This document shows positions 48,865 through 59,980 of a stretch of DNA of 64,000 nt, one piece after another. The position numbers and the translations under genes were made by a program. Positions within the stretch are counted from its first letter, which is position 1. Every line of letters starts with the position of its first letter. This DNA comes from Methylobacterium phyllostachyos (GTDB lineage Bacteria > Pseudomonadota > Alphaproteobacteria > Rhizobiales > Beijerinckiaceae): contig NZ_FNHS01000015.1 in assembly GCF_900103445.1 (NCBI RefSeq), positions 110,776 to 174,775 on the forward strand, given 5' to 3'. The notes under the pieces were generated by a model. That model was not told the DNA's origin, made no database searches, and saw only the letters and a program-made list of their open reading frames with translations.

Positions 48865-50118
48865 TTGATCTCGATCTTCGACCTTGCTGCCCTGCTGCTG
48901 ACGCTGTCGGCTCTGTTCGGTTGGCTGAACCGCCGCTTCCTGCGGATGCCGCACAGCATCGGGCTCCTCGTGATGGGCCTCCTCGCCTCGCTCGCGCTGG
49001 TGCTCGCCGACGTCGTCTTCCCCGGCCAGCACCTCTACGAGGATCTGACCCGCGTCCTCGACCAAGTCGACTTCACCGGCGTGGTGATGAACGGCATGCT
49101 GGCCTTCCTGCTGTTCGCCGGCGCCCTGAACCTCGACCTCCGTGCCCTACGCGACCGGGCCGTCGCGGTGGCGACCCTGGCGCTGCTCGGGACGCTCGTG
49201 TCGACGGCCGTGGTCGGCGGGGCGTTCTGGGCGGCGGGACAGGCGCTCGGCAGCCCGGTGCCTCTGGCCTGGGCCCTCGTGTTCGGCGCGCTGATCAGCC
49301 CGACCGACCCGGTCGCGGTGCTGGCCACCCTGAAGAACGTGAAGGTGCCGGAGGCCCTCGAAGTCGAGATGCAGGGCGAGGCGCTGTTCAACGACGGCAT
49401 CGGCATCGTGCTGTTCACGGTGCTCGTCGCCTTCGCGGCCGGCAAGGGTGGCGCGGCGACGAGCGCGGGCGGGGTGGCGACGCTTCTCCTCCACGAGGCC
49501 GGGGGCGGCGTTCTGTTGGGCATCGTGACCGGCTACATCGCCTATCGCGCGATGAAGGCCATCGACGATTTCCCCGTCGAGGTGCTGATCACGCTGGCCC
49601 TCGTCACCGGGACTTACGCCCTCGCGCAGAAGCTCGGGGCGAGCGGTCCGCTCGCGGTGGTGGCCGCCGGGCTGCTGATCGGTGAGCGCGCGCCGCGCTA
49701 CGCCATGAGCGACACCACGCAGAAATACGTCTCCGCCCTGTGGACGCTCGTGGACGAGGTGCTGAACTCGGTCCTGTTCCTCCTGATCGGCCTGGAGGTG
49801 CTCGTCCTGCGCTTCCAGGTCTCCGGCCTGGCGCTGGCCGCGTGCGCCGTCCCCATCGTGCTCGTCGCCCGCCTCGTCGCGGTCTCGGCGCCGGTCCTGC
49901 TGTTCCGGTGGGGCGGCAACCTCTCCCTCGGCAACGTGCCGTTCCTGACTTGGGCGGGCGTGCGCGGCGGCATCTCGGTGGCGCTGGCGCTCTCGATCCC
50001 GGAGAGCGAGGCCAAGCCCGCCATCCTCGCGGCGACCTACGCGGTGGTGCTGTTCACCATCGTGGTCCAGGGCTCCACCCTCGGCCTCGTGGCGCGACGG
50101 ACCCTGCGCGCGCGATAG
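48865..50118 (+). CDS. NhaP-type (CPA1) sodium/proton antiporter
   Basis: A 417-residue inner-membrane antiporter with about 12 helices. Family motifs: ISPTDPVAVLATLKN, with the Asp involved in cation binding, and MQGEALFNDGIGIVLF, with the ND pair. The likely start is the TTG at 48865, since upstream codons are Arg/Gly-rich and unlike a membrane protein; no ATG is available before the first helix. A hairpin follows directly after the stop. Divergent from DUF2254. Confidence 0.92.
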   Translation: MISIFDLAALLLTLSALFGWLNRRFLRMPHSIGLLVMGLLASLALVLADVVFPGQHLYEDLTRVLDQVDFTGVVMNGMLAFLLFAGALNLDLRALRDRAVAVATLALLGTLVSTAVVGGAFWAAGQALGSPVPLAWALVFGALISPTDPVAVLATLKNVKVPEALEVEMQGEALFNDGIGIVLFTVLVAFAAGKGGAATSAGGVATLLLHEAGGGVLLGIVTGYIAYRAMKAIDDFPVEVLITLALVTGTYALAQKLGASGPLAVVAAGLLIGERAPRYAMSDTTQKYVSALWTLVDEVLNSVLFLLIGLEVLVLRFQVSGLALAACAVPIVLVARLVAVSAPVLLFRWGGNLSLGNVPFLTWAGVRGGISVALALSIPESEAKPAILAATYAVVLFTIVVQGSTLGLVARRTLRAR

Positions 50119-50146
50119 GCCGCCCGACCGGCGGGCGGCCTTCGCC
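50118..50146 (+). terminator. Terminator after the NhaP-type gene
   Basis: A 9-base-pair perfect stem (50118-50126 with 50132-50140), starting at the last base of the stop codon, followed by TTCGCC. The T-run is short, so strength is uncertain. It lies between the antiporter and the convergent hppA gene. Confidence 0.6.
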
Positions 50147-50209
50147 GTCTTGATTTACCGAGGCGCGGAACGTCGGGGTCCTGGATCGGATCCCGGCGGC
50201 TCCTGTCCC

Positions 50210-52354
<2,145 letters not shown>

Positions 52355-52764
52355 GCGACCGTCCTTGTTATTATCGTGCCTGGCGTGGGCTTATGCTTGC
52401 CGAGCTTGGCCGTCGGGAAACGGCCATGGGACGCGGTGCTCGGATTCGGGGCTTTCCTTCCCAGAACAACACCTTGATTGCCAAACTTCGCCGGTGAGCG
52501 CAAACGCCGCGTTTTCGTGCGCTTGCGATGCGGCGCGAATACATTGCGGCGCGGAATGAGTAGCAAAGCAAAATCACGCATTATTATGCATGATTTTGAC
52601 CTTCAATGGTCGTGTAACGAAGCGGGCCTGCTGTCGCTCCAAAGGCTGCACAGCTGTGTCGGCGATCAGTCGCGCGGGGCCGTTTGAATGGCGCCCCGCT
52701 GCGGCAGCGAGCGCAGCGCAGCTCGCACAGGCGGACGGGCTGAACGTCTCAACCGGAAACCGCC
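52355..52764. other. Long spacer between thiL and hppA
   Basis: 410 bases, both neighbours on the minus strand. The middle part (about 52545-52620) is AT-richer than the surroundings and contains the palindrome at 52570-52597. No convincing gene or known RNA family is seen. The hppA promoter and leader should be here. Confidence 0.5.
52570..52597. promoter_or_regulatory. AT-rich inverted repeat upstream of hppA
   Basis: Arms AAAATCACGCAT (52570-52581) and ATGCATGATTTT (52586-52597) match at 11 of 12 positions around TATT. It could be an operator for hppA, about 215 bases from its start, or a terminator for thiL; no U-tract follows on either strand, which favours a protein-binding site. Confidence 0.4.
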
Positions 52765-53760
52765 TTAGAAGTGGCTGAAGGCCCCAGCGACGAACACGTG
52801 GGTTGTGCCGTCAGTCATTGCGAAGCACGGCGGCGCGTCGCCTGCGGTGACGGTGCCGATGGCGGTCAGCGGCACCCCGGCCGCCTCCGCCTCAGTCCGA
52901 AAAGCCTCGAACGCTTCCGGCGCTACCGTGCAGAGAATCTCGTAATCGTCGCCGCCGGTCAGCACCGCCTCGATCAGGCCCGGCTCCGCCGCGCAGGCAC
53001 GCCGCGCGGCCTCCGAGAGCGGTACGGCCGCCACGTCGATCCGGGCGGAGCGGCCCGCGCCCAGCATCTTGGCAAGATCGCCCGCGAGCCCATCCGACAC
53101 ATCCATAGACGCGGTCGCATGGCGGCGCACCGCGGGGGCTGCGGCGAGGCGCGGACGCGGGTGCAGGTAGCGGTCGGCCAGCACGGCCCGCAAAGCCGGA
53201 TCGAGGCCGCCCGCCCAGGAGGCGTCAGGTTCAAGGCGCAGCCGCAAGCCGAGCGCCGCATCGCCGATCGTGCCGGTTACACAGATCCGGTCGCCGATCC
53301 GCGCGGTGTTGCGGCGGACGATCGCGCCGGCCGGCACCTCGCCCATCAGCGTCACGCCGATCAGCGCCGGCCCGCCGGAGCGCACCGTGTCGCCGCCGAG
53401 CAGCGGGCAGGAAGCCTCCGCGGCGGCCGCGCCGAGCCCAGACGAGAAACCGGCGAGCCAGTCCTCGGTCCAGTCGTCGGGCAGCGCCAGGGTCAAAAGA
53501 AAACCGCGCGGCACCGCGCCCTTGGCGGCGATGTCGGACAGATTCACGCCGAGCGCCTTGCGGGCGATCGAGGCCGGCGGATCGTCCGGGAAGTAGTGCA
53601 CCCCCGCCACGATGGCGTCGGTGGTGAGGACGAGGTCGTGGCCGGGCGAGGGCGTGAGGGTCGCGGCGTCGTCCCGGAGCCCGTCGGCGCCGGGACCGGC
53701 GAGCGGGGCGAAGTAGCGGGCGATCAGCCCCTCCTCGGAGGCGCGGACCGGCCCGGCCAT
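52765..53760 (-). CDS. thiL: Thiamine-monophosphate kinase
   Basis: A 331-residue ATP-dependent enzyme making thiamine diphosphate from thiamine monophosphate. Matches the PurM-like family: DDAATL near the start, FPDDPPASIARKALGVNLSDIAAKGA, LLGGDTVRSGG, MDVSDGLAGDL and TGGDDYEILC. It starts 3 bases after the nusB stop, so the two are cotranscribed. Usual order in alphaproteobacteria. Confidence 0.96.
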   Translation of the reverse strand: MAGPVRASEEGLIARYFAPLAGPGADGLRDDAATLTPSPGHDLVLTTDAIVAGVHYFPDDPPASIARKALGVNLSDIAAKGAVPRGFLLTLALPDDWTEDWLAGFSSGLGAAAAEASCPLLGGDTVRSGGPALIGVTLMGEVPAGAIVRRNTARIGDRICVTGTIGDAALGLRLRLEPDASWAGGLDPALRAVLADRYLHPRPRLAAAPAVRRHATASMDVSDGLAGDLAKMLGAGRSARIDVAAVPLSEAARRACAAEPGLIEAVLTGGDDYEILCTVAPEAFEAFRTEAEAAGVPLTAIGTVTAGDAPPCFAMTDGTTHVFVAGAFSHF

Positions 53761-53763
53761 GGG

Positions 53764-54351
53764 TCAGGCCTTACCGGGCGCCGGCTTGTTGGGGAGCGGC
53801 TTGGACGAACCCGGCTTGTTCGAGCCCTTGGGCGCCCCGACCTCGCCGGGGCGAACCTCCCGGGCGAGCCGGTCGAGCACCGCGTTCACGAGGCCTGGCT
53901 CGTCGCCGGGATAGAAGCTGTGGGCCACGTCGACATATTCCGAGATGGCGGCCGCTGCCGGCACGTCCTTCCGGAACATCAGCTCGTAGGCGCCGGCCCG
54001 CAGGATCGCCCGGAGCACGATCTCGATCCGCCGCAGCGGCCAGCCCTGGGCCAAAGCCTGATCGAGCTTCGGGTCGATCGCCCGCTGCTCCTCGACGGTG
54101 CCGCGCAGGAGGTCGCGGAAGAAGGCGGTCTCGACCTGGGGATGTTCGATCCCGTCGACCTCCTGGCCGATCCAGAAGGCCTCGAACTCGGCCAGCGCAT
54201 CGAGGACGCCCTTGCCGGAGACATCCATCTCGTAGAGCGCCTGCACGACGGCGAGGCGCGCCCCGGTGCGCAGGCTGATCGCCTTGGCGGCCGGCTCGGC
54301 GCTGGTCTCGGGCTTCGTATCGGGGGTCCCGGTCATCTGGCTATCCGTCAT
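53764..54351 (-). CDS. nusB: Transcription antitermination factor NusB
   Basis: A 195-residue RNA-binding protein of the rRNA antitermination complex. The core starts RTGARLAVVQALYEMDVSG and includes LILRAGAYEL-like residues as AILRAGAYELMFRKDVPAAAAISEYVDVAHSFYPGDEPGLVNAVLDRLA. Both ends carry low-complexity extensions (Lys/Pro/Gly-rich C-terminus), so it is longer than the usual 140-160. Its ATG overlaps the ribH stop (54348-54351). Confidence 0.96.
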   Translation of the reverse strand: MTDSQMTGTPDTKPETSAEPAAKAISLRTGARLAVVQALYEMDVSGKGVLDALAEFEAFWIGQEVDGIEHPQVETAFFRDLLRGTVEEQRAIDPKLDQALAQGWPLRRIEIVLRAILRAGAYELMFRKDVPAAAAISEYVDVAHSFYPGDEPGLVNAVLDRLAREVRPGEVGAPKGSNKPGSSKPLPNKPAPGKA

Positions 54352-54842
54352 CGCGAGCGGGCGGCCTCGGCGGCGCGCTTGAGGGCGAGCACGCCGAGCG
54401 CCGCCTCGGCCGCGCCGCCACCCTTGTTCATCTCGGCCACCCGGGCACGGGCCAGCGCCTGCGCCTCGGTCTCGACGGTGAGGATGCCGTTGCCGAGGGG
54501 GATCCGGCGGTCGACCGAGAGATCCATCAGCGCCCGGGCGCTCTCGCCGGCCACGATGTCATAATGGCCGGTCTCGCCGCGGATCACGCAGCCCAAAGCC
54601 ACCACGGCGTCGTAGGCGTGCGCGTCGAGCAGGATCGCCACGGTGGCGGGGATCTCCAGGGCTCCGGCCACCGTCACCACGGTCGCGTGCGCGCCGGCCG
54701 CCTCGATCGCCGCGCGGGCACCGGCCAGGAGCTCATCGGCGATGACGTCGTAGTAGCGCGCCTCGACCACGAGGATGCGGGCCCCGGCGAGCGCCGGGTC
54801 CTGAGGCTTCGGCGCCGAATCGGCGCGGGTATGGGCGACCAT
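54348..54842 (-). CDS. ribH: 6,7-dimethyl-8-ribityllumazine synthase
   Basis: A 164-residue enzyme for the penultimate step of riboflavin synthesis. ILVVEARYYDVIADELLAGA opens the fold; VAGALEIPATVAIL, VALGCVIRGETGHYDIV (active-site His) and LGNGILTVETEAQALAR follow. The Met at 54842 gives the right length. It heads ribH-nusB-thiL. Its riboflavin partners ribD and ribE are 24 kb away and on the opposite strand. Confidence 0.97.
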   Translation of the reverse strand: MVAHTRADSAPKPQDPALAGARILVVEARYYDVIADELLAGARAAIEAAGAHATVVTVAGALEIPATVAILLDAHAYDAVVALGCVIRGETGHYDIVAGESARALMDLSVDRRIPLGNGILTVETEAQALARARVAEMNKGGGAAEAALGVLALKRAAEAARSR

Positions 54843-54985
54843 GGCTCTCGTCCGGCCGGGTTGTCGGGGGTTGGCGGGCAGCACGGGGCGCCCGCGAGGG
54901 GAGGACGGTTAGACCGAAGCGGCCGGCGCCACAAGCGGTGCGGCGGGTGCGGCTTCGAGCGGGAGCCGCCTCGCGGCCCCGAACC

Positions 54986-55567
54986 CTAGCCCACCAGCGG
55001 CAGCAGCGGCGCCCCATCCCCCTCCGGCACCGCCGTGCGGGCGACGTTCATCGTCATGGCGAGCAGCGCGTAGTAGCCGTTGATCCCGGTGAGATCGATC
55101 ACGCCCTGCTCGCCGAAGCGCGCCACCGCAGCGGCATAGGTGGCGTCGCTCACCGCGCGGTTGTGCGTCAGCTCGGTCGAGAAATCATAGGCCAGCGCCT
55201 CGTCGGCGCTCATCGTGTCGGGGCGGCGCCCTTCGGCCAGCGCCTGCGCGGTCTCAGGGGCGACGCCCGCCTTCAGGGCGATCGGCTGATGGATCGCCCA
55301 CTCGACCTTCTGGCTCCAGGCCCGGGCGACGATCAGGATCGTGAACTCGCTGATCCGCAGCGGCAGGGCGCTGCCGTAGCGCAGGTAGAGCCCCATCCGG
55401 CTCGCACACTGCATCAACTCGGGACTGCGCAGGAGCGGCACGAACGGTCCGAAAACCGGGACGCCACGCTCGGCCGCGAAGGCCGCCGCGGCCGCGGCCT
55501 GCGCCGGGGTCAGCCGGTCCGCCGGAATCGCCGGCATACGCTCCGTGCTGTCCTGCTCCCCGGCCAT
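54986..55567 (-). CDS. Carboxymuconolactone decarboxylase/AhpD-like protein
   Basis: A 193-residue helical protein of the AhpD/CMD superfamily. The core EFTILIVARAWSQKVEWAIHQPIALKAG has a Glu and His, but no CxxC as in AhpD, so a decarboxylase-like or unknown reaction is more likely than peroxidase activity. LTHNRAVSDATYAAAVARFGEQGVIDL and GYYALLAMTMN are typical of this group. Divergent from the SDR gene. Confidence 0.88.
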   Translation of the reverse strand: MAGEQDSTERMPAIPADRLTPAQAAAAAAFAAERGVPVFGPFVPLLRSPELMQCASRMGLYLRYGSALPLRISEFTILIVARAWSQKVEWAIHQPIALKAGVAPETAQALAEGRRPDTMSADEALAYDFSTELTHNRAVSDATYAAAVARFGEQGVIDLTGINGYYALLAMTMNVARTAVPEGDGAPLLPLVG

Positions 55568-55695
55568 CGCCGCCTTCCCTTTCCGCGCCGCAGCACGCTC
55601 TGGATTTCCGGCCGCACTGCGCCTAGACCATTCAGGCTCACCGGCACGACCTGCGACCGGATCGCGATCCCGACACGCCAGCGAGGCTTACGGCT

Positions 55696-56451
55696 TTGGC
55701 CCTCCCCGTCAACGATCGCCGGCGCATCATGCTGCTCACGGGCGCGAGCCGGGGCATCGGCCACGCCACCGTCAAGCGCTTCTCCGCCGCGGGCTGGCGC
55801 GTGATCACCTGCTCGCGCCACGCCTTCCCGGAAAACTGCCCCTGGGAGATGGGCCCCGAGGACCATCTCCAGGTCGACCTCGCGGACGCGCAGGACACGA
55901 TGCGCGCCGTCGAGGAAGTCCGGGGCCGGCTCGCCGCCGAGGGGGGTGTGCTGCACGCGCTCGTCAACAATGCCGGGATCTCGCCCAAGGGCCCCGAGGG
56001 CGAGCGCCTCGGCGCCCTGGCCACCGAGTTCGACACGTGGCAGCGGGTGTTCCAGGTCAACCTCTTCGCCACGATCCTGCTGGCCCGCGGCCTGCGCGAG
56101 GAACTGGCGCGGGCCAAGGGCTCGGTCGTCAACGTGACGTCGATTGCGGGCTCGCGCGTCCACCCCTTTGCGGGGGCGGCCTACGGCACCTCCAAGGCCG
56201 CGCTGGCGGGCCTGACCCGCGAGATGGCCGCCGATTTCGGGCCGCTCGGCGTGCGGGTGAACGCCATCTCGCCCGGCGAGATCGACACCTCGATCCTGTC
56301 GCCGGGCACCGAGAAGCTCGTGGAGCAGATCCCGCAGCGCCGGCTCGGCACGCCGGACGAGGTCGCCAAGGCGATCTACTTCCTGTGCACCGAGGCCTCC
56401 TCCTACGTGAACGGGGCCGAACTCCACATCAACGGCGGCCAGCACGTTTGA
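55696..56451 (+). CDS. Short-chain dehydrogenase/reductase
   Basis: A 251-residue NAD(P)-dependent oxidoreductase. Cofactor motif TGASRGIG (about 14-21), NNAGIS and the catalytic Ser-Tyr-Lys set in VNVTSIAGS and YGTSKAA, then SPGEIDTSI. Starts at TTG 55696, the only codon giving a full first strand; an ATG at 55729 would begin at it. The substrate is unknown. It leads a run of four tightly spaced genes. Confidence 0.93.
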   Translation: MALPVNDRRRIMLLTGASRGIGHATVKRFSAAGWRVITCSRHAFPENCPWEMGPEDHLQVDLADAQDTMRAVEEVRGRLAAEGGVLHALVNNAGISPKGPEGERLGALATEFDTWQRVFQVNLFATILLARGLREELARAKGSVVNVTSIAGSRVHPFAGAAYGTSKAALAGLTREMAADFGPLGVRVNAISPGEIDTSILSPGTEKLVEQIPQRRLGTPDEVAKAIYFLCTEASSYVNGAELHINGGQHV

Positions 56452-56456
56452 CCCGC

Positions 56457-57602
56457 ATGCGCGCCCCCGCGAGCGTGGCCGCCGGCGACGGTTCGCGCCT
56501 GGGACGGCGGAGCGCCGTGTTTCTCCTGGCCCTACTCCTGAGCACGGCGCCCCTGGCAGGCGTTCGGGCGGAGCCCGGTGTCCGGATCCTCGATCTGCCC
56601 TTCACGGTCAGCGCCCTGCGCGGCTCCCGCAGCGAGGTCGCGGTCTCGGTGGCGACCTCCGGTCTGCTGCCGATCGTGGGCGCCACGGCCGGCCATGCAG
56701 CCGGCGAGGAAGCGAGCGCGCCGGTTGCCGTGGTCTGGGGCGATGGAGGCGGGGCGGTGCTCACCCTGACGGGCGGCGCCGTCACAGCGAAGCCGATCGG
56801 CCGCGAGGCCGTGGAGGGTTTGACCGCCGCCGAAACGCCGCGCGGTGCCCTGCCGGGCACGCGGCGTGCCCTCTCGGGACCCTTGAGTGCCTATCTCACC
56901 GGGCGAACCCACGCGCCCGATGGCGGCGCGGCCGCCACCGTCCTGACGATCCGCGAGCGCCAGCCCATGGCGGTGAGCACCGATCCGAAGCCCGTCCCGA
57001 TCGCGACCGCGACGGTGCCGGCGGGTGGCGAGGCGGTGTTCGCCCCCCTGCGGCCACGCCTGCTGCGCCTCGCCGGTCGTCCGGCCCTCCTGGCGGCGAC
57101 CCTGTCGGGTATCGATTCGGGCAGCCTCGTGCTGATCGACCACCCGGATGCAGGAGGAGGCTGGGCCGTCACGGCGCGCACGCCGCCGCAGCCCGGCCCA
57201 CCCCTAAAGATCGCCGGCATCGCCGATTTCGCCGGATCCGGCACGCTTCAGGCCGCGACGGTCAGCGCGGCCGGCCGGCTGCAGCTCTGGACGCTGCAAC
57301 CCGACCGGATCGAGCCCGCCGGCGAGGCCGCGGGCTACGCGGCCGGCGCGGGCGATGCGGATCTCGCCGTCACTGACCCGGCCGGGGGCGGACCGCCCGA
57401 GCTGGTGCTGCCGGTGGCGGGACGCCCCGAGATCGCCCTCGTGACGGCTAAGGCTTCGCTGCACGAGCGCCTGCGCGTGACGCTGCCCGCGCCGGCCGCC
57501 AACGGCATCGTGGTCCTCGGCACGGGGACGGCGGCGCGGCTGCTGGTCGGCCTCGCCGACGGACGGGTGGCGGTTGTCGCCCCCGATGGGGGGACACCGT
57601 GA
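56457..57602 (+). CDS. Secreted protein, possibly beta-propeller-like
   Basis: A 381-residue protein with an N-terminal signal (AVFLLALLLSTAPLAGVRAEP). The rest is built of beta-rich, Ala/Gly-rich segments, including LKIAGIADFAGSGTLQAATVSAAGRLQLW and DLAVTDPAGGGPPELVLPVAGRPEIALV, reminiscent of FG-GAP/VCBS-type blades. It starts 5 bases after the SDR stop and overlaps the NUDIX gene by 4 bases (GTGA at 57599-57602). No family name recognised. Confidence 0.75.
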   Translation: MRAPASVAAGDGSRLGRRSAVFLLALLLSTAPLAGVRAEPGVRILDLPFTVSALRGSRSEVAVSVATSGLLPIVGATAGHAAGEEASAPVAVVWGDGGGAVLTLTGGAVTAKPIGREAVEGLTAAETPRGALPGTRRALSGPLSAYLTGRTHAPDGGAAATVLTIRERQPMAVSTDPKPVPIATATVPAGGEAVFAPLRPRLLRLAGRPALLAATLSGIDSGSLVLIDHPDAGGGWAVTARTPPQPGPPLKIAGIADFAGSGTLQAATVSAAGRLQLWTLQPDRIEPAGEAAGYAAGAGDADLAVTDPAGGGPPELVLPVAGRPEIALVTAKASLHERLRVTLPAPAANGIVVLGTGTAARLLVGLADGRVAVVAPDGGTP

Positions 57603-58066
57603 GTGCCGACGCCGACAGCCGCCTGTTCCCCGCGCGGCCCTTCGTGGGCGCCTCGATCGCGGTGATCCGGGACGACCGGGTCCTGCTGGCGGCGCGGGCC
57701 AACGAGCCGATGCGGGGCGTCTGGACCCTGCCGGGTGGTCTCGTGGAGGCCGGCGAATCCCTGGCGGAGGCGGCCCTGCGTGAATTGTCCGAGGAGGTCG
57801 GCTTGACCGCCGCGGTGGTCGGCGTGCTCGCGCCCACCGAGATCATCGTCCGCGACGAGGCCGGCCGCGCCCGGCACCATTACGTCGTCCACCCGCACGC
57901 CGCCCTGTGGCACGGCGGCGAGCCGGTGGCCGGACCCGAGGCCCTCGGTACCCGATGGGCGACGCTCGCGGAGGTCGCCACCCTGCCGACCACACCCGGC
58001 CTGATCGACACCCTGCGCGAGGCTTTCGCGCGCGTCGCGGCGCACGACGGGGAGGCGACGGCGTGA
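57599..58066 (+). CDS. NUDIX hydrolase
   Basis: A 155-residue enzyme cleaving nucleoside diphosphates linked to another group. The Nudix box is complete: GGLVEAGE, then RELSEEVGL, at about residues 46-69, preceded by MRGVWTLP. The short size and solitary domain resemble ADP-ribose or house-cleaning pyrophosphatases; the substrate is not predictable. The GTG start overlaps the previous gene, and its stop overlaps the GTG of the next (58063-58066). Confidence 0.92.
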   Translation: MSADADSRLFPARPFVGASIAVIRDDRVLLAARANEPMRGVWTLPGGLVEAGESLAEAALRELSEEVGLTAAVVGVLAPTEIIVRDEAGRARHHYVVHPHAALWHGGEPVAGPEALGTRWATLAEVATLPTTPGLIDTLREAFARVAAHDGEATA

Positions 58067-58515
58067 GGCGTCCGGCGACGATCCTGTGCCTGCTGGCCCT
58101 GCTCACGGTCTCGGTCGCCGCGCCGGCCCGGGCGCAGCAGCGCACCCGGGCGGCCGCGCCTCCCAAGGAGGCGCCCAAGGAAGCCAAGGAGGTGAACGCC
58201 CCCGCCGACATCCCCGCCCCCTACGACCGCGACCTGCTGCGCATGTCCGAGATCATCGGGGCACTCGCCTTCCTGCGCGGCCTCTGCGAGGCCCCCGACG
58301 CCGCGGACTGGCCAGCCCGCATGAAGGCGTTGATCGAGTCCGAGGGCGTCACCCCCGCTCGCCGCGACCGCCTGGCCGGCGCCTACAACCGCGGCTACCG
58401 GGGCTACGCGCTGACCTACCGGGTCTGCACCCCGGCCGCCCACGAGGCCGCCGCCCGCTACGTCGCCGAGGGCGACCGGCTGTCGCATGCCCTGGCCGGG
58501 CGTTTCGGGGGGTGA
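58063..58515 (+). CDS. TIGR02301-family periplasmic protein
   Basis: A 150-residue protein with a signal peptide (ATILCLLALLTVSVAAPARAQ) and a mature part with LLRMSEIIGALAFLRGLCE and RDRLAGAYNRGYRGYALTYRVCTPAAHEAAARY, features I associate with TIGR02301, a family of unknown function in Hyphomicrobiales. Two Cys may form a disulfide. Last gene of the SDR-secreted-NUDIX set and translationally coupled to it. Confidence 0.85.
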   Translation: MRRPATILCLLALLTVSVAAPARAQQRTRAAAPPKEAPKEAKEVNAPADIPAPYDRDLLRMSEIIGALAFLRGLCEAPDAADWPARMKALIESEGVTPARRDRLAGAYNRGYRGYALTYRVCTPAAHEAAARYVAEGDRLSHALAGRFGG

Positions 58516-58698
58516 TTCCGCAGGTGCCCCATCGGGTGATGCACCCACGACACACCCCGCCACGATGCCGGCAAAGCATCGAATTTGAGCCCGCGCGTTA
58601 ACCGATCCGAAATTCCCGGCTGGCCGAGCCGCCGGGACCTGCTTATCATCCGTTGTGTCTACCGGGCCCCGTGCCCGGCGCAATGGAAGTATCGGGTC

Positions 58699-58953
58699 AT
58701 GCAGCACATCTCTCAGACCGCTCCTCTCGAGGTCGATGTCGAGGAGAAGCGCGTCGCGCTGAGTTACGTCTCGGAAGCGTTCGCGGAAGGCTGCCTCGAT
58801 GGTCTCGACGGTGATTGCATGGCTCAGGCCGCCCTGTTCGCAGCCTTTCAGGAACTGGTGATGACCTACGGCGAGGAGGCCACGGCCCGTTACGCGGAGG
58901 GGTTCCCGGAGCGCATCCGCGGGGGCGCCTTCACCACCACCCTTCAACATTGA
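58699..58953 (+). CDS. Small protein of unknown function (84 aa)
   Basis: An 84-residue, acidic, mostly helical protein, MQHISQTAPLEVDVEEKRVALSY..., with ELVMTYGEEATARYAEGFPERIRGG at its end. GGAAG lies 10 bases before the ATG at 58699. It sits between TIGR02301 and ygfZ with its own spacers. No family recognised; the small size and high charge suggest a regulatory or adaptor role, which is a guess. Confidence 0.6.
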   Translation: MQHISQTAPLEVDVEEKRVALSYVSEAFAEGCLDGLDGDCMAQAALFAAFQELVMTYGEEATARYAEGFPERIRGGAFTTTLQH

Positions 58954-59056
58954 GGCGCTGATCGCGGACGGTTGAGGCGCGGGCGACCAGCGATTACCTC
59001 CCGGCTCCACGGTCCGGCCCGCCGGACCGCCCCCGTCGCGTGAGGACTTCTCTGCC

Positions 59057-59908
59057 ATGCCCGTTGCCCTGCTGCCGGACCGCGCCCTCGTCACCGTCAC
59101 CGGGCCGGACGCCACCGCGCTGCTCCAGGGCGTGCTGACCTGCAATGTCGAGACGCTCCAGCCCGCCGCGGCACGCCTCGGCGGGCTGCTGACGCCGCAG
59201 GGCAAGATCCTGTTTGATTTCCTCGTCTCGCGACAGCCGGACGGATTCCGGTTCGACGTGCAGGCGGACCGAGCGGCCGATCTCGCCAAGCGCCTGACAC
59301 TGTACCGCCTGCGCGCGCAGGCGACGATCGCCGCCGATCCGACCGTGGCGGTCGCGGCCGCCTGGGGCGGGGCCGTGCCGGCCGCGGCCGAAGCGGTCGC
59401 CGATTGCCGCCACGTCGATCTCGGCGCCCGGCTCTACGCCGCCGAGGGCGCTTTCTCGGCCGATGCCGCAGAGGCGGATTACCACGCGCACCGGATCGCC
59501 CTCGGCATCCCGGAGGGCGGGCGCGACTACGCCTTCGGTGACGCCTTCCCGCACGAGGCGCTGATGGACCAGCTCGGCGGGATCGACTTCAAGAAGGGCT
59601 GTTATGTCGGCCAGGAGGTAGTCTCGCGCATGCAGCACCGGGGTACCGCCCGAACCCGCATCCTGGCGGCCACCTACCCGGAGGGCGCCCCCGCCCCGGG
59701 GACCGAGATCACGGCGAGCGGCAAGGTACTGGGTACCACGGGCAGCGTCGCCGGCTCGCACGGACTCGCCCTGGTGCGGATCGACCGCCTGGGCGACGCG
59801 CTGGCCGCCGGCGGGACGCCGCTTGCGGGCGAATACCCGGTGCGGCTTGAGCGGCCGAGCTACGCGAATTTCACGATGCCTGACGGCGCGACAAGCACGG
59901 CCGAGTGA
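59057..59908 (+). CDS. ygfZ: Folate-binding YgfZ/GcvT-like protein
   Basis: A 283-residue protein that uses tetrahydrofolate and helps assemble or repair iron-sulfur clusters. The diagnostic KGCYVGQE motif is present at about 179-186 within DFKKGCYVGQEVVSRMQHRG. The N-terminal VTVTGPDATALLQGVLTCNV and the C-terminal barrel domain are also typical. It stands alone, followed by tag after 72 bases. Confidence 0.95.
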   Translation: MPVALLPDRALVTVTGPDATALLQGVLTCNVETLQPAAARLGGLLTPQGKILFDFLVSRQPDGFRFDVQADRAADLAKRLTLYRLRAQATIAADPTVAVAAAWGGAVPAAAEAVADCRHVDLGARLYAAEGAFSADAAEADYHAHRIALGIPEGGRDYAFGDAFPHEALMDQLGGIDFKKGCYVGQEVVSRMQHRGTARTRILAATYPEGAPAPGTEITASGKVLGTTGSVAGSHGLALVRIDRLGDALAAGGTPLAGEYPVRLERPSYANFTMPDGATSTAE

Positions 59909-59980
59909 TTTCGGATCACGCAGCTCTGCAAACACTCACCCGCGATAGCGTTCCGCTCCTGTTCTCGTTAAACCGGTCCG

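Noticed and set aside
47221..49065. Apparent upstream fusion extending the OYE reductase frame to 978 codons
   Set aside because: The extension is out-of-frame shadow of the DUF2254 gene; the reductase starts with normal sequence at 47220.
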